A program made the position numbers and the translations under genes. From assembly GCA_023229135.1 (NCBI GenBank), contig JALNZT010000022.1, positions 6,546 through 70,545 of the forward strand: 64,000 nucleotides of DNA, given 5' to 3'. The stretch's first letter is position 1, and the number at the start of each line of letters is the position of its first letter. Origin of the DNA: Bacteroidales bacterium (GTDB lineage Bacteria; Bacteroidota; Bacteroidia; Bacteroidales; F082). The notes under the pieces were generated by a model. That model worked only from the letters and a program-made list of their open reading frames with translations, had not been told where the DNA came from and ran no database searches. Below are positions 25,760 through 33,606 of the stretch, one piece after another.

Positions 25760-26857
25760 ATGAATAAAAAAGATTTTTTACCACTCAAAGGAACAGATTA
25801 TGTTGAGTTTTATGTTGGCAATGCCAAGCAGGCCGCGCATTATTATCAAACCGCATTTGGTTTTCAGCCCTTGGCCTATGCCGGATTAGAAACAGGATTG
25901 AAAGACCGCACCAGCTATGCTTTGCGACAAGGCAAAATTACCTTTGTTTTCACCACGGCACTTATTCCGGATTCGCCCATTGCCGAGCATCAAAAACTGC
26001 ATGGCGATGGCATCAAAGTAATTGCGCTTTGGGTTGACAACGCCCGTCAGGCTTATAAAGAAACCATAGCAAGAGGTGCCCGTTCCTATATGGAGCCGAG
26101 AGTTGACATCGACGGAAACGGCGAGGTAGTGATGAGTGGTATCTATACTTATGGAGAAACAGTGCATATTTTTGTTGAACGTAAAAATTATTTTGGGCCA
26201 TTTTTGCCTGGTTTTAAAAAATGGAATCCCAGCTACCAACCTACCGACGTCGGGCTAAAATATGTGGACCATATCGTGGGCAACGTAAACTGGGGTGAGA
26301 TGAACAACTGGATCAATTTTTACGGCTCAGTGATGGGTTTTGAGCAGTTGATTTCTTTTGACGACAAAGACATCTCAACAGAATATACCGCGCTGATGAG
26401 CAAGGTGATGTGCAACGACAATATGCGTATAAAATTCCCAATTAACGAACCCGCCAAAGGAAAGAAAAAGTCTCAGATTGAAGAATACATCGATTTTTAT
26501 CGCGGCCCGGGAGCACAGCATGTTGCTATGGCTACCGATGATATTATCAAAACAATTGAGCAATTAAAGTCTAGAGGCGTAGAATTTTTGCGTGTACCAG
26601 AAGTCTATTACGAAACGGTCATGGAACGCGTGAAAGAAATTGATGAAGACCTTGAAACACTCAAAAGATTAAACATCCTGATTGATCGGGACGAAGAAGG
26701 TTATCTTTTGCAGCTTTTCACCAAGCCGGTACAAGACCGACCTACGGTTTTCTTTGAAATTATTCAGCGCAAAGGTGCGAAATCTTTTGGGAAAGGAAAC
26801 TTTAAAGCACTTTTTGAAGCCATTGAACTGGAACAGGAAAGCAGAGGAACACTTTAG
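25760..26857 (+). CDS. hpd: 4-Hydroxyphenylpyruvate dioxygenase
   Basis: 365 residues, two VOC half-barrels. The 2-His-1-Glu iron site is in the C-terminal half: KYVDHIVGNV (His), GAQHVAMATDDI (His) and TVFFEIIQRKG (Glu). GFQPLAYAGLETG belongs to the N-terminal half. It converts 4-hydroxyphenylpyruvate to homogentisate with O2, the step just before the upstream gene's reaction. It follows hmgA by 10 bp, with ATG start after TAACTAAAG. Confidence 0.95.
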   Translation: MNKKDFLPLKGTDYVEFYVGNAKQAAHYYQTAFGFQPLAYAGLETGLKDRTSYALRQGKITFVFTTALIPDSPIAEHQKLHGDGIKVIALWVDNARQAYKETIARGARSYMEPRVDIDGNGEVVMSGIYTYGETVHIFVERKNYFGPFLPGFKKWNPSYQPTDVGLKYVDHIVGNVNWGEMNNWINFYGSVMGFEQLISFDDKDISTEYTALMSKVMCNDNMRIKFPINEPAKGKKKSQIEEYIDFYRGPGAQHVAMATDDIIKTIEQLKSRGVEFLRVPEVYYETVMERVKEIDEDLETLKRLNILIDRDEEGYLLQLFTKPVQDRPTVFFEIIQRKGAKSFGKGNFKALFEAIELEQESRGTL

Positions 26858-27247
26858 TTTTTTTAGTGATCCGATTACTTCTTTGTTTATGTTTTGGAAG
26901 TAGTGATTGACGCTAAAGCCATCAAGCTATAACCTTGTAGATTTACATTTTAAAATAATTTATCGATTCATCATAAATCCTAAACCTAAAAATACAAACG
27001 CTTAACCTTGATCACTTTTTAGTATTCAAGGTTGAGCCACTCCGAAAAATAATAGGCTGTCATAAAGACACGAAAGCACAAAGATTTCACTAAGGTTATA
27101 CTATTAATTTACAACTCCTTGTGATAGATAGCTCCGATAGCTATCGGAAAGAAGACTTAGTGTTGTTTCTTTGTTTTTGACTTTTCGGAGTGGCCTCAAG
27201 CTTTAAGCATTTAAACTGATTTTGAATAAAAAAAATTAAACGCAATT
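26858..27247. other. 390-bp gap between hpd and fah, occupied largely by a dispersed repeat
   Basis: No gene seen. It contains one copy of the CTCCGAAAAGT inverted-repeat element (27032-27199), preceded by a short stem AACCTTG/CAAGGTT (27004-27033). The repeat separates two steps of the same pathway. Confidence 0.7.
27032..27199. repeat. Dispersed inverted-repeat element, copy 1 (MITE-like)
   Basis: About 168 bp. The ends TTGAGCCACTCCGAAAA and TTTTCGGAGTGGCCTCAA are complementary apart from a one-base indel. Inside, the right arm read in reverse gives GTCAAAAACAAAGAAA followed by CACTAAG, the sequence seen at the left arms of the 50-kb copies. The middle has a perfect 16-bp palindrome, TCCGATAGCTATCGGA (27133-27148). 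There is no coding capacity. Confidence 0.7.
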
Positions 27248-28519
27248 ATGTTAAAGTCAACTAATCCGGAGTTTACTTCCTGGATTGATGTACCACAAGA
27301 AAGTGATTTCCCGATTCAGAATTTGCCATACGGAATGGCCTCATCCGGCGAGCTGGTTTTTGCAGCTTCGAGAATAGGCGATACCGTAATAGATCTTTCA
27401 GTCTTGGCTGATTTCGGCTATTTCGACAGCCTGCCCATTGACAACCTTTGGGTCTTTTACCAAAAAAACCTCAACGAGCTGGTTGCCATGCCCAAAGCAG
27501 TTCGTGTGGCACTTCGCGAGCGGCTTTCTGAGCTTTTTTCTTCAGAAAATGGTGAGCTGCGCGACAATGAAGAAGTCAGAAATCTCATCTTGTATGCTGC
27601 TGAAGAGATACAAATGCTGCTGCCCTTAGATATCGGAGACTACACCGATTTTTACTCCAGCATCGAGCATGCCACCAATGTGGGTATTATGTTTCGAGAT
27701 CCCGCCAACGCCCTGCTTCCCAACTGGAAACACCTGCCCGTAGGTTATCACGGACGCGCTTCTTCAATCGTGGTTTCGGGCACTTCGGTGCATCGCCCCA
27801 AAGGCCAAACCCGTCCTGATGACACCAAGCCACCGGTTTTTGGGCCTTCAAAACAATTGGATTTTGAGCTGGAAATGGCCTTTATCACTTCGGCCAAAAC
27901 AAATCTTGGTGATTCAATTTCAGTAGAAGATGCCGAAGATGCGATTTTCGGGCTGGTGCTGTTCAACGACCTTTCGGCCCGCGATCTGCAACGCTGGGAA
28001 TATGTGCCACTCGGCCCGTTTTTAGCTAAAAGTTTTGGCTCGGTAATTTCACCCTGGGTGATTACCATGGAAGCACTGGAACCTTTCAGAACGCAAGGAC
28101 CAAAACAGGAACCGGAAGTTTTGCCGTATCTAAAAACCACAGGAGAACACAATTTCGACATTGAGCTGCAAGTAGCCATTCAGCCAAAAAATAGCGAAGC
28201 AGCCTTGGTATGCCAGTCTAATTTCAAATATTTATACTGGAATATGGCACAACAACTTGCGCATCAAACTGTTGCAGGCTGTAATATCAATCCAGGCGAT
28301 ATGTATGCTTCGGGAACCATCAGCGGAAAAACGCCTGATTCCTTTGGTTCCCTGCTCGAATTAAGCTGGAAAGGCACCAAAAAACTCGCTATGAAAGACG
28401 GCAGCGAAAGGACTTTTCTCCAAGACAACGACACCGTTATTATACGTGGCCAAGCCAGAAAGGGAAAGCTCCGGATTGGCTTTGGAGAATGCGTTACCAC
28501 AATTTTACCCGCGAAATAG
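27248..28519 (+). CDS. fah: Fumarylacetoacetase
   Basis: 423 residues, cytoplasmic; it hydrolyses fumarylacetoacetate to fumarate and acetoacetate, ending tyrosine breakdown. Motifs include FYSSIEHATNVGIMFR, PVGYHGRASSIVVSGT, HRPKGQ, LDFELEMAFI (metal-binding acidic residues), LFNDLSARDLQRWEYVPLG and CNINPGDMYASGTISG, and FGECVTTI at the C-terminus. Length matches the animal and bacterial FAH enzymes (about 420). It is on the same strand as hmgA-hpd but set apart by a repeat element, so it may be transcribed separately. The flavin reductase gene begins 10 bp after its stop. Confidence 0.95.
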   Translation: MLKSTNPEFTSWIDVPQESDFPIQNLPYGMASSGELVFAASRIGDTVIDLSVLADFGYFDSLPIDNLWVFYQKNLNELVAMPKAVRVALRERLSELFSSENGELRDNEEVRNLILYAAEEIQMLLPLDIGDYTDFYSSIEHATNVGIMFRDPANALLPNWKHLPVGYHGRASSIVVSGTSVHRPKGQTRPDDTKPPVFGPSKQLDFELEMAFITSAKTNLGDSISVEDAEDAIFGLVLFNDLSARDLQRWEYVPLGPFLAKSFGSVISPWVITMEALEPFRTQGPKQEPEVLPYLKTTGEHNFDIELQVAIQPKNSEAALVCQSNFKYLYWNMAQQLAHQTVAGCNINPGDMYASGTISGKTPDSFGSLLELSWKGTKKLAMKDGSERTFLQDNDTVIIRGQARKGKLRIGFGECVTTILPAK

Positions 28520-28529
28520 CTCCGCTTTT

Positions 28530-29390
28530 ATGATGACCATAAACCCCTACGAATTCGACCAGCGAAAGCTGCACCGCTTGATGCTTGGCAGCATTGCGCC
28601 GCGGCCTATCGCTTTTGCCAGCACTGTTGATAAAGATGGCAATCCGAATCTTTCGCCTTTTAGTTTTTTCAACGCTTTTGGCGTGAATCCTACTACCTTA
28701 ATTTTTTCGCCCGCTCGCCGTGGACGCGACAACACTACCAAAGACACCTTTAAAAACCTGAAGCAAGTGCCTGAGGTAGTGATTAATGTAGTGAATTTTG
28801 CATTGGTGCAGCAGGTGAGCCTAGCTAGTACGGAATATGCACGTGGCGTGAATGAATTTACCAAAGCAGGTTTAACCACCATTGCTTCCGAAACGATCAG
28901 GCCTTTTCGGGTAGCCGAATCGCCTGTGCAGTTTGAATGTAAAGTGCGCCAAATCATCGAAACCGGAGATGGCCCCGGAGCTGCAAACCTCATCATCTGC
29001 GAAATACTTCGTATGCACATCAACAAAGAGGTGCTGGATGAAAAAGGCGAAATCGACGTAGAAAAAATCGACCTCGTGGGCCGACATGGCGGCAACTTCT
29101 ACGTGCGGGCACATGGTGCAGCTAATTTTATTGTTCCCAAACCCTTAGCTGAGCCCGGCATTGGCATTGATGCATTACCCGAAAAAATAAAGCACCATCA
29201 ACTTTTATGCGGCAATGATTTGGGGCAGTTGGGTAATCTATCCGGCTTTCCTGATGAAGAAATGTTGATCCAACTAAAAGCAAAAAAGCCGGCCAATCAA
29301 GCGGTAGAAGCTACTATCAAGCAGGCCAAAGCCTTAATTTCAGAAAATAAACCCGATGAGGCACTGGCTGTTTTGATGGCCTGGCTCTGA
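28530..29390 (+). CDS. Flavin reductase-like domain protein (flavoredoxin family)
   Basis: 286 residues from the ATG at 28530 (MMTINPYEFDQRKLHR); the frame extends upstream inside fah, but that part is a shadow. The FMN-binding split-barrel domain is about residues 5-215: LMLGSIAPRPIAFASTVDKD, NLSPFSFFNAFGVNPTTLIF and ESPVQFECKVRQII. The last ~35 residues (AVEATIKQAKALISENKPDE) form a helical tail. Such proteins bind FMN and may reduce flavin or metals; this type often sits beside fah and hmgA in Bacteroidota, but its role in the pathway is unknown. It is probably co-transcribed with fah (10-bp gap). Confidence 0.85.
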   Translation: MMTINPYEFDQRKLHRLMLGSIAPRPIAFASTVDKDGNPNLSPFSFFNAFGVNPTTLIFSPARRGRDNTTKDTFKNLKQVPEVVINVVNFALVQQVSLASTEYARGVNEFTKAGLTTIASETIRPFRVAESPVQFECKVRQIIETGDGPGAANLIICEILRMHINKEVLDEKGEIDVEKIDLVGRHGGNFYVRAHGAANFIVPKPLAEPGIGIDALPEKIKHHQLLCGNDLGQLGNLSGFPDEEMLIQLKAKKPANQAVEATIKQAKALISENKPDEALAVLMAWL

Positions 29391-29426
29391 TAAAAAATTG
29401 CAACAATTGCGGAAATTTATTTTATT

Positions 29427-29460
29427 AACCGGCAGGGAAAACCTTGTCGGTTATTTTATT
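29427..29460 (+). terminator. Rho-independent terminator after the flavin reductase gene
   Basis: AACCGGCA pairs with TTGTCGGTT (8 bp with one G-T) over a ~9-nt loop, followed by a T-rich run. It ends the fah transcript 37 bp after the stop. Confidence 0.65.
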
Positions 29461-29608
29461 TAATTCCTGACATACAATAACTTACATCGGGTTAACAGCT
29501 ATTTAGAATCATCCTAATTAAGGGTAAAAAATGAGGTTTCAATGATATTTCAATTAAATTTGTCAGCGATTGATGTTATTGCAAACCATATTGTACAAAA
29601 TTGATTAA
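29461..29608 (+). promoter_or_regulatory. Promoter region of the Kgp-like protease gene
   Basis: TAAATTTG (29555-29562) fits the -7 box TAnnTTTG and is 47 bp before the first ATG. No clear -33 TTTG was found. Confidence 0.4.
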
Positions 29609-32600
29609 ATGTTAACCATGATGAAAAAATTTTATGCCTTTTTTGCCTTAGGCAAAAGTCTTTTATTAGCAGGAGTTGTTGCTACAACAAGCCTGCTTTT
29701 TAGTTTTCAACTCAACGCACAGGATTTAGCCATCGACTTTGGCAGAACCGCTGCCGGCACCCAGCTGATTGAAGACAATATGCAACTTTTCAGTGCTAGT
29801 TTTTCCTACCCGGGAATAAATACGTTTACGGTTGAAACTTCCAAAGGGAATTTTAACGAGATAGCGATTCCGGGTGCATTTTCGGTAGGCATGTTAGGCA
29901 CACCAAAACTTCCGGCTACCAAAAAACTGATGGAAATTCCATTTGGGGCCGAAGTATCTGTAGAAGTTATCAGTTACACCGTAAACGAATACAAGTTAAG
30001 CGATTACGGTATCGACCAGCCTATCATGCCAGTTCAGCCATCGCTGCGCAAAGACCAGGCGATTGATGAGATTACCTTTGAATATGACAACAAAGTCTAT
30101 CAAAAAGACGAGTTTATTCAGCACGAAATTGCTTCCGTGGAGATTCTTGGCGTGATGCGTAGCTTTCGTATTGCCCGCCTGACCATTGCTCCTGTAAGTT
30201 ACAACCCGGTTCAGGGCATTATCAGGGTTTACAACGATATCGAAGTTCAAATAAATTATACCAAGGTGGATGAAAGCCTGACCGAGTATGTAAAATCATC
30301 TACCTATTCTCCCTATTTTTCAGTAATGCAGCAGGCATTTTTGAATAATCCTACCAACAGAGAATATCCGGCACATCCTGATTTGGTAAAGTACCCGGTA
30401 AAATATCTTATCGTTTCCGACAGAATGTTTGAGGCAGATTTAGCTCCTTTCATTGCTTGGAAAACCAAAAAAGGCTTCAAGGTAATTACTGCTTATACCG
30501 ACGTTATTGGAACAAGCTACAGTGCCATCCAAAGCTGGATTCACGAACAATATAACAGCGGTACTCCTGACGATCCGGCACCAAGTTTTGTGCTTTTAGT
30601 AGGCGACACGCCGCAAGTTCCGGCCATCCAAGGTTCTTCATCACAAAAAATGACTGACCTTTATTATGCCAGTGTTGACGGCGACTACTTCCCTGAAATG
30701 TATTACGGACGTTTTTCGGCCAGAACCAGCGCCCAACTTTTGCCTTATATCGAGAAGACCTTGTATTATGAACAATACCAATTTGAAGATGCCAGTTACC
30801 TGGATGATGTAACTTTGATTGCCGGTAGCGATGGCACCTGGAATCCCCGCTTAGGTCAGCCAACTGTTCATTATGGCACTCAAAACTACTTTAATGCAGC
30901 ACACGGATTTGTGAATATAAACACGTATTTAACAAGCCCCTACAGCGGCTGCTATAGCCCTGAGCGCATTGCTGTAAGTATGATCAATTACACGGCCCAC
31001 TGTAGCGAAACTTCCTGGGGCGACCCAAATCTTTCGCAGTCAGCAGTAAATAATTTCAGCAATCTGAATAAGTATCCGCTTGCAGTAGGAAACTGCTGTT
31101 TGGCTGCCGATTTCGGCTATCCTGAATGTATAGGTGAAACCTGGATGCGCGCTCCTAACAAAGGTGCTGTGGCCTATATCGGCTCATCACCAAGCTCTTA
31201 TTGGTTTGAAGATTTTTATTGGTCAGTTGGCGCTTTCCCTCTGCAGGGAAACAATAACGGCTATATTCCAACTTATGAAGAAACCACCTGGGGTGCTTAC
31301 GATGCACCTTTTGTTAGCGATTATATTACTACCGGCGGTATTATTTCTGTTGGAAACCTCGCCGTTACCGAAGTTCATTTACAAAACTATCCAAGCCACT
31401 CAAGTCCGCTCTATTACTGGCAGGCATACAACGTTTTAGGCGATCCTTCGCTGGTAGCCTATCACACCCAGGGCGACGTAAATACCGTTTCGCATATGCC
31501 GATCTTACCTATTGGATTGGATACTTATGAAGTAACTGCGCTTCCGGGTTCATATGCAGCTGTTTCTAAAGATGGCATTTTGCATGGTGCTGCATTGGTA
31601 GGCGCTTCGGGCGTTGTTGAAGTAGAAATAGATCCGATTTTATCCTCTGGTTTAGTAGACATCGTGGTTACTAAACCTCAACATATTCCTTATGTGACAC
31701 AAGTTCCTGCTGCTGCCCTCGAGGGCCCTTATGTAGTTATGGACGAGTATGTTATCAATGACGATAACGGCCTGGCCGAATACAGCGAAAGCTTCACGAT
31801 AGATGTTACTATGAAAAATGTGGGTGCAGATCCATCCGAAAATATCACAGCAACTGTTGTTGGGACTGACGATCACATCAGCCTTACGGGTTCTGCCTCC
31901 GCCGAATTCGGTCCGATAGTTAATGGTGAAGTTTCAACAGTAGCTGACGCTTTTAGTTTTACAGTGGCTGACTTTGTACCCAACCAGCACAATGCAGCCT
32001 TCATCATTTCAGCTACAGACGGCACTACCACCTGGGAAAGCAATCTCATCATAAAGCTGCATGCACCTGTTTTAGAAATTGAAGAAGAAATCTCTATAAA
32101 CGATGCAGCCGGTAACGGCGACGGCATACTTGATCCTGGCGAAACTGCGTATTTGGTTGTTACTGTAGCCAATACAGGCGGCAGCGATGTGAGCAACTTC
32201 AGTCTTATGCTTGTTTCTTCCGACCCAATGCTTACCGTTAACGAATCCACTGCAACACTTACTAACCTGGCCGCCGGAACAACCGCTGAGTTGTCTTTTA
32301 GCGTTACAGCAAGCGAAGATTCTCCAATCGGATATCCTGTAAATATGAGTATGTCAGCCACAGCCGGCCCATCAGGCGTTTATACCGCCAATCAAAATGG
32401 CATGGTTGTTATTGGATTAATTCCCGACTTCCTGATGACCAATGCTACCATTGAAACCTGCGTTGGTAATTTCTACGATTCAGGCGGACCGGGTGGCAAC
32501 TACAGCAGCAGCGAGAACTTCACCATGACTTTTTCACCCTCTATGGAAGGCGCTGTTGTAAGGGCCAATTTCATTAATTTTGAAACAGAAAGTGGCTACG

Positions 32601-33538
32601 ACTTTTTATATATCTATGATGGCGTAAGCACAATGTCAACTCAAATTCCCGGAAGCCCTTTTAGTGGTTCTTCAAGCCCCGGCATAGTTCAGGCAACAGG
32701 AGCAACAGGTGCTTTAACCTTTAAATTCACCTCTGATTACTCCGTTACCAAAAGTGGCTGGCATGCAGAAATCAGTTGCTTTATCGACCAGGAATTATCC
32801 GCCAATATCACTTCCAGCCCAGCTGAAATCTGTGCAGGCGGTTCTGCAGTGCTTAACGCACATCCCATTGGAGGAACAGGCACTTATACATGCACCTGGA
32901 GTCCGGCTCAAGGCCTGAACAATCCAAATGCCATGATGCCCATCGCTTCTCCTGACGAAACAACAACTTATACTGTTGTTGTGGATGATGGCGAAACCAC
33001 TTTTGAAACAAGCTATACTTTGGTAGTGCACGATATGCCCGAATTGGATTTAGGTGAAGACCTACTTATCTGTGTATGGCACACCGCTGAACTTGATGCT
33101 ACCATCGAAAATGGCGTTTCTTATTTATGGAGTCCTAATGGAGAAACCACAGCATCTATCATAGTGGATTCGACCGGCGTTGGTATTGGCTCACAAACTT
33201 ATAGTGTGATGGCTACCGATGTTAACGGCTGCGTAGTAGAAGCCGAAATCACCATCACTTTTGATCCTTGCACCTCCATTGACGAAAACAAATTAAACGT
33301 GTATATCTACCCTAATCCGGCCAAAGACATGCTAAATATTGCCATAAGCGGAAATGCTACTCAGTTTGAGTATACGCTGCTCAATTATCAGGGTCAGCAG
33401 CTTTATTCCAAAGCCATCGGCCAATATAACGGCTCTGGTATCGAGCAGATTAAGTTGAGTGGCTATGCCAAAGGAATCTATTACCTGCGCGTGAATACAG
33501 GAACAGAAACCCGTATCCATAAAGTTGTTATTCAATAA
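29609..33538 (+). CDS. Gingipain-like C25 cysteine protease, Kgp-like, with CUB-like, Ig-like and T9SS type A domains
   Basis: 1309 residues from the first ATG (29609; ATGs at 29618 and 29621 are equally possible). Signal peptide to about 40 (SFQLNAQ), then a propeptide (to about 260). The C25 domain (about 270-640) has the catalytic pair INYTAHCSETSW (His464) and AVGNCCLAADF (Cys497, 33 residues later), as in gingipains. Around it, AYIGSSPSSYWFEDFYWSVG and YYWQAYNVLGDPSLVAY closely follow lysine-gingipain (Kgp) as I recall it. Next come two Ig/CARDB-like domains (about 700-930), a CUB-like domain (about 940-1060), an Ig-like module similar to module C of the 2229-residue protein, and a type A sorting domain (YIYPNPAKDMLNIAI). 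It is secreted by T9SS. Lys specificity is inferred from similarity only. Confidence 0.92.
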   Translation: MLTMMKKFYAFFALGKSLLLAGVVATTSLLFSFQLNAQDLAIDFGRTAAGTQLIEDNMQLFSASFSYPGINTFTVETSKGNFNEIAIPGAFSVGMLGTPKLPATKKLMEIPFGAEVSVEVISYTVNEYKLSDYGIDQPIMPVQPSLRKDQAIDEITFEYDNKVYQKDEFIQHEIASVEILGVMRSFRIARLTIAPVSYNPVQGIIRVYNDIEVQINYTKVDESLTEYVKSSTYSPYFSVMQQAFLNNPTNREYPAHPDLVKYPVKYLIVSDRMFEADLAPFIAWKTKKGFKVITAYTDVIGTSYSAIQSWIHEQYNSGTPDDPAPSFVLLVGDTPQVPAIQGSSSQKMTDLYYASVDGDYFPEMYYGRFSARTSAQLLPYIEKTLYYEQYQFEDASYLDDVTLIAGSDGTWNPRLGQPTVHYGTQNYFNAAHGFVNINTYLTSPYSGCYSPERIAVSMINYTAHCSETSWGDPNLSQSAVNNFSNLNKYPLAVGNCCLAADFGYPECIGETWMRAPNKGAVAYIGSSPSSYWFEDFYWSVGAFPLQGNNNGYIPTYEETTWGAYDAPFVSDYITTGGIISVGNLAVTEVHLQNYPSHSSPLYYWQAYNVLGDPSLVAYHTQGDVNTVSHMPILPIGLDTYEVTALPGSYAAVSKDGILHGAALVGASGVVEVEIDPILSSGLVDIVVTKPQHIPYVTQVPAAALEGPYVVMDEYVINDDNGLAEYSESFTIDVTMKNVGADPSENITATVVGTDDHISLTGSASAEFGPIVNGEVSTVADAFSFTVADFVPNQHNAAFIISATDGTTTWESNLIIKLHAPVLEIEEEISINDAAGNGDGILDPGETAYLVVTVANTGGSDVSNFSLMLVSSDPMLTVNESTATLTNLAAGTTAELSFSVTASEDSPIGYPVNMSMSATAGPSGVYTANQNGMVVIGLIPDFLMTNATIETCVGNFYDSGGPGGNYSSSENFTMTFSPSMEGAVVRANFINFETESGYDFLYIYDGVSTMSTQIPGSPFSGSSSPGIVQATGATGALTFKFTSDYSVTKSGWHAEISCFIDQELSANITSSPAEICAGGSAVLNAHPIGGTGTYTCTWSPAQGLNNPNAMMPIASPDETTTYTVVVDDGETTFETSYTLVVHDMPELDLGEDLLICVWHTAELDATIENGVSYLWSPNGETTASIIVDSTGVGIGSQTYSVMATDVNGCVVEAEITITFDPCTSIDENKLNVYIYPNPAKDMLNIAISGNATQFEYTLLNYQGQQLYSKAIGQYNGSGIEQIKLSGYAKGIYYLRVNTGTETRIHKVVIQ

Positions 33539-33555
33539 TTTATAATGTAAATAAC

Positions 33556-33590
33556 AATTGTGCCGGGACTTATTTCCCGGTACAATTTTT
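33556..33590 (+). terminator. Rho-independent terminator between the two C25 protease genes
   Basis: AATTGTGCCGGGA pairs with the reverse complement in TCCCGGTACAATT (13 bp, one G-T), followed by T5. It implies separate or attenuated transcription of the two proteases. The next ATG is 17 bp further on, leaving little room for a promoter, so partial read-through is likely. Confidence 0.75.
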
Positions 33591-33606
33591 CTCAAAAACC
33601 CTTTCT

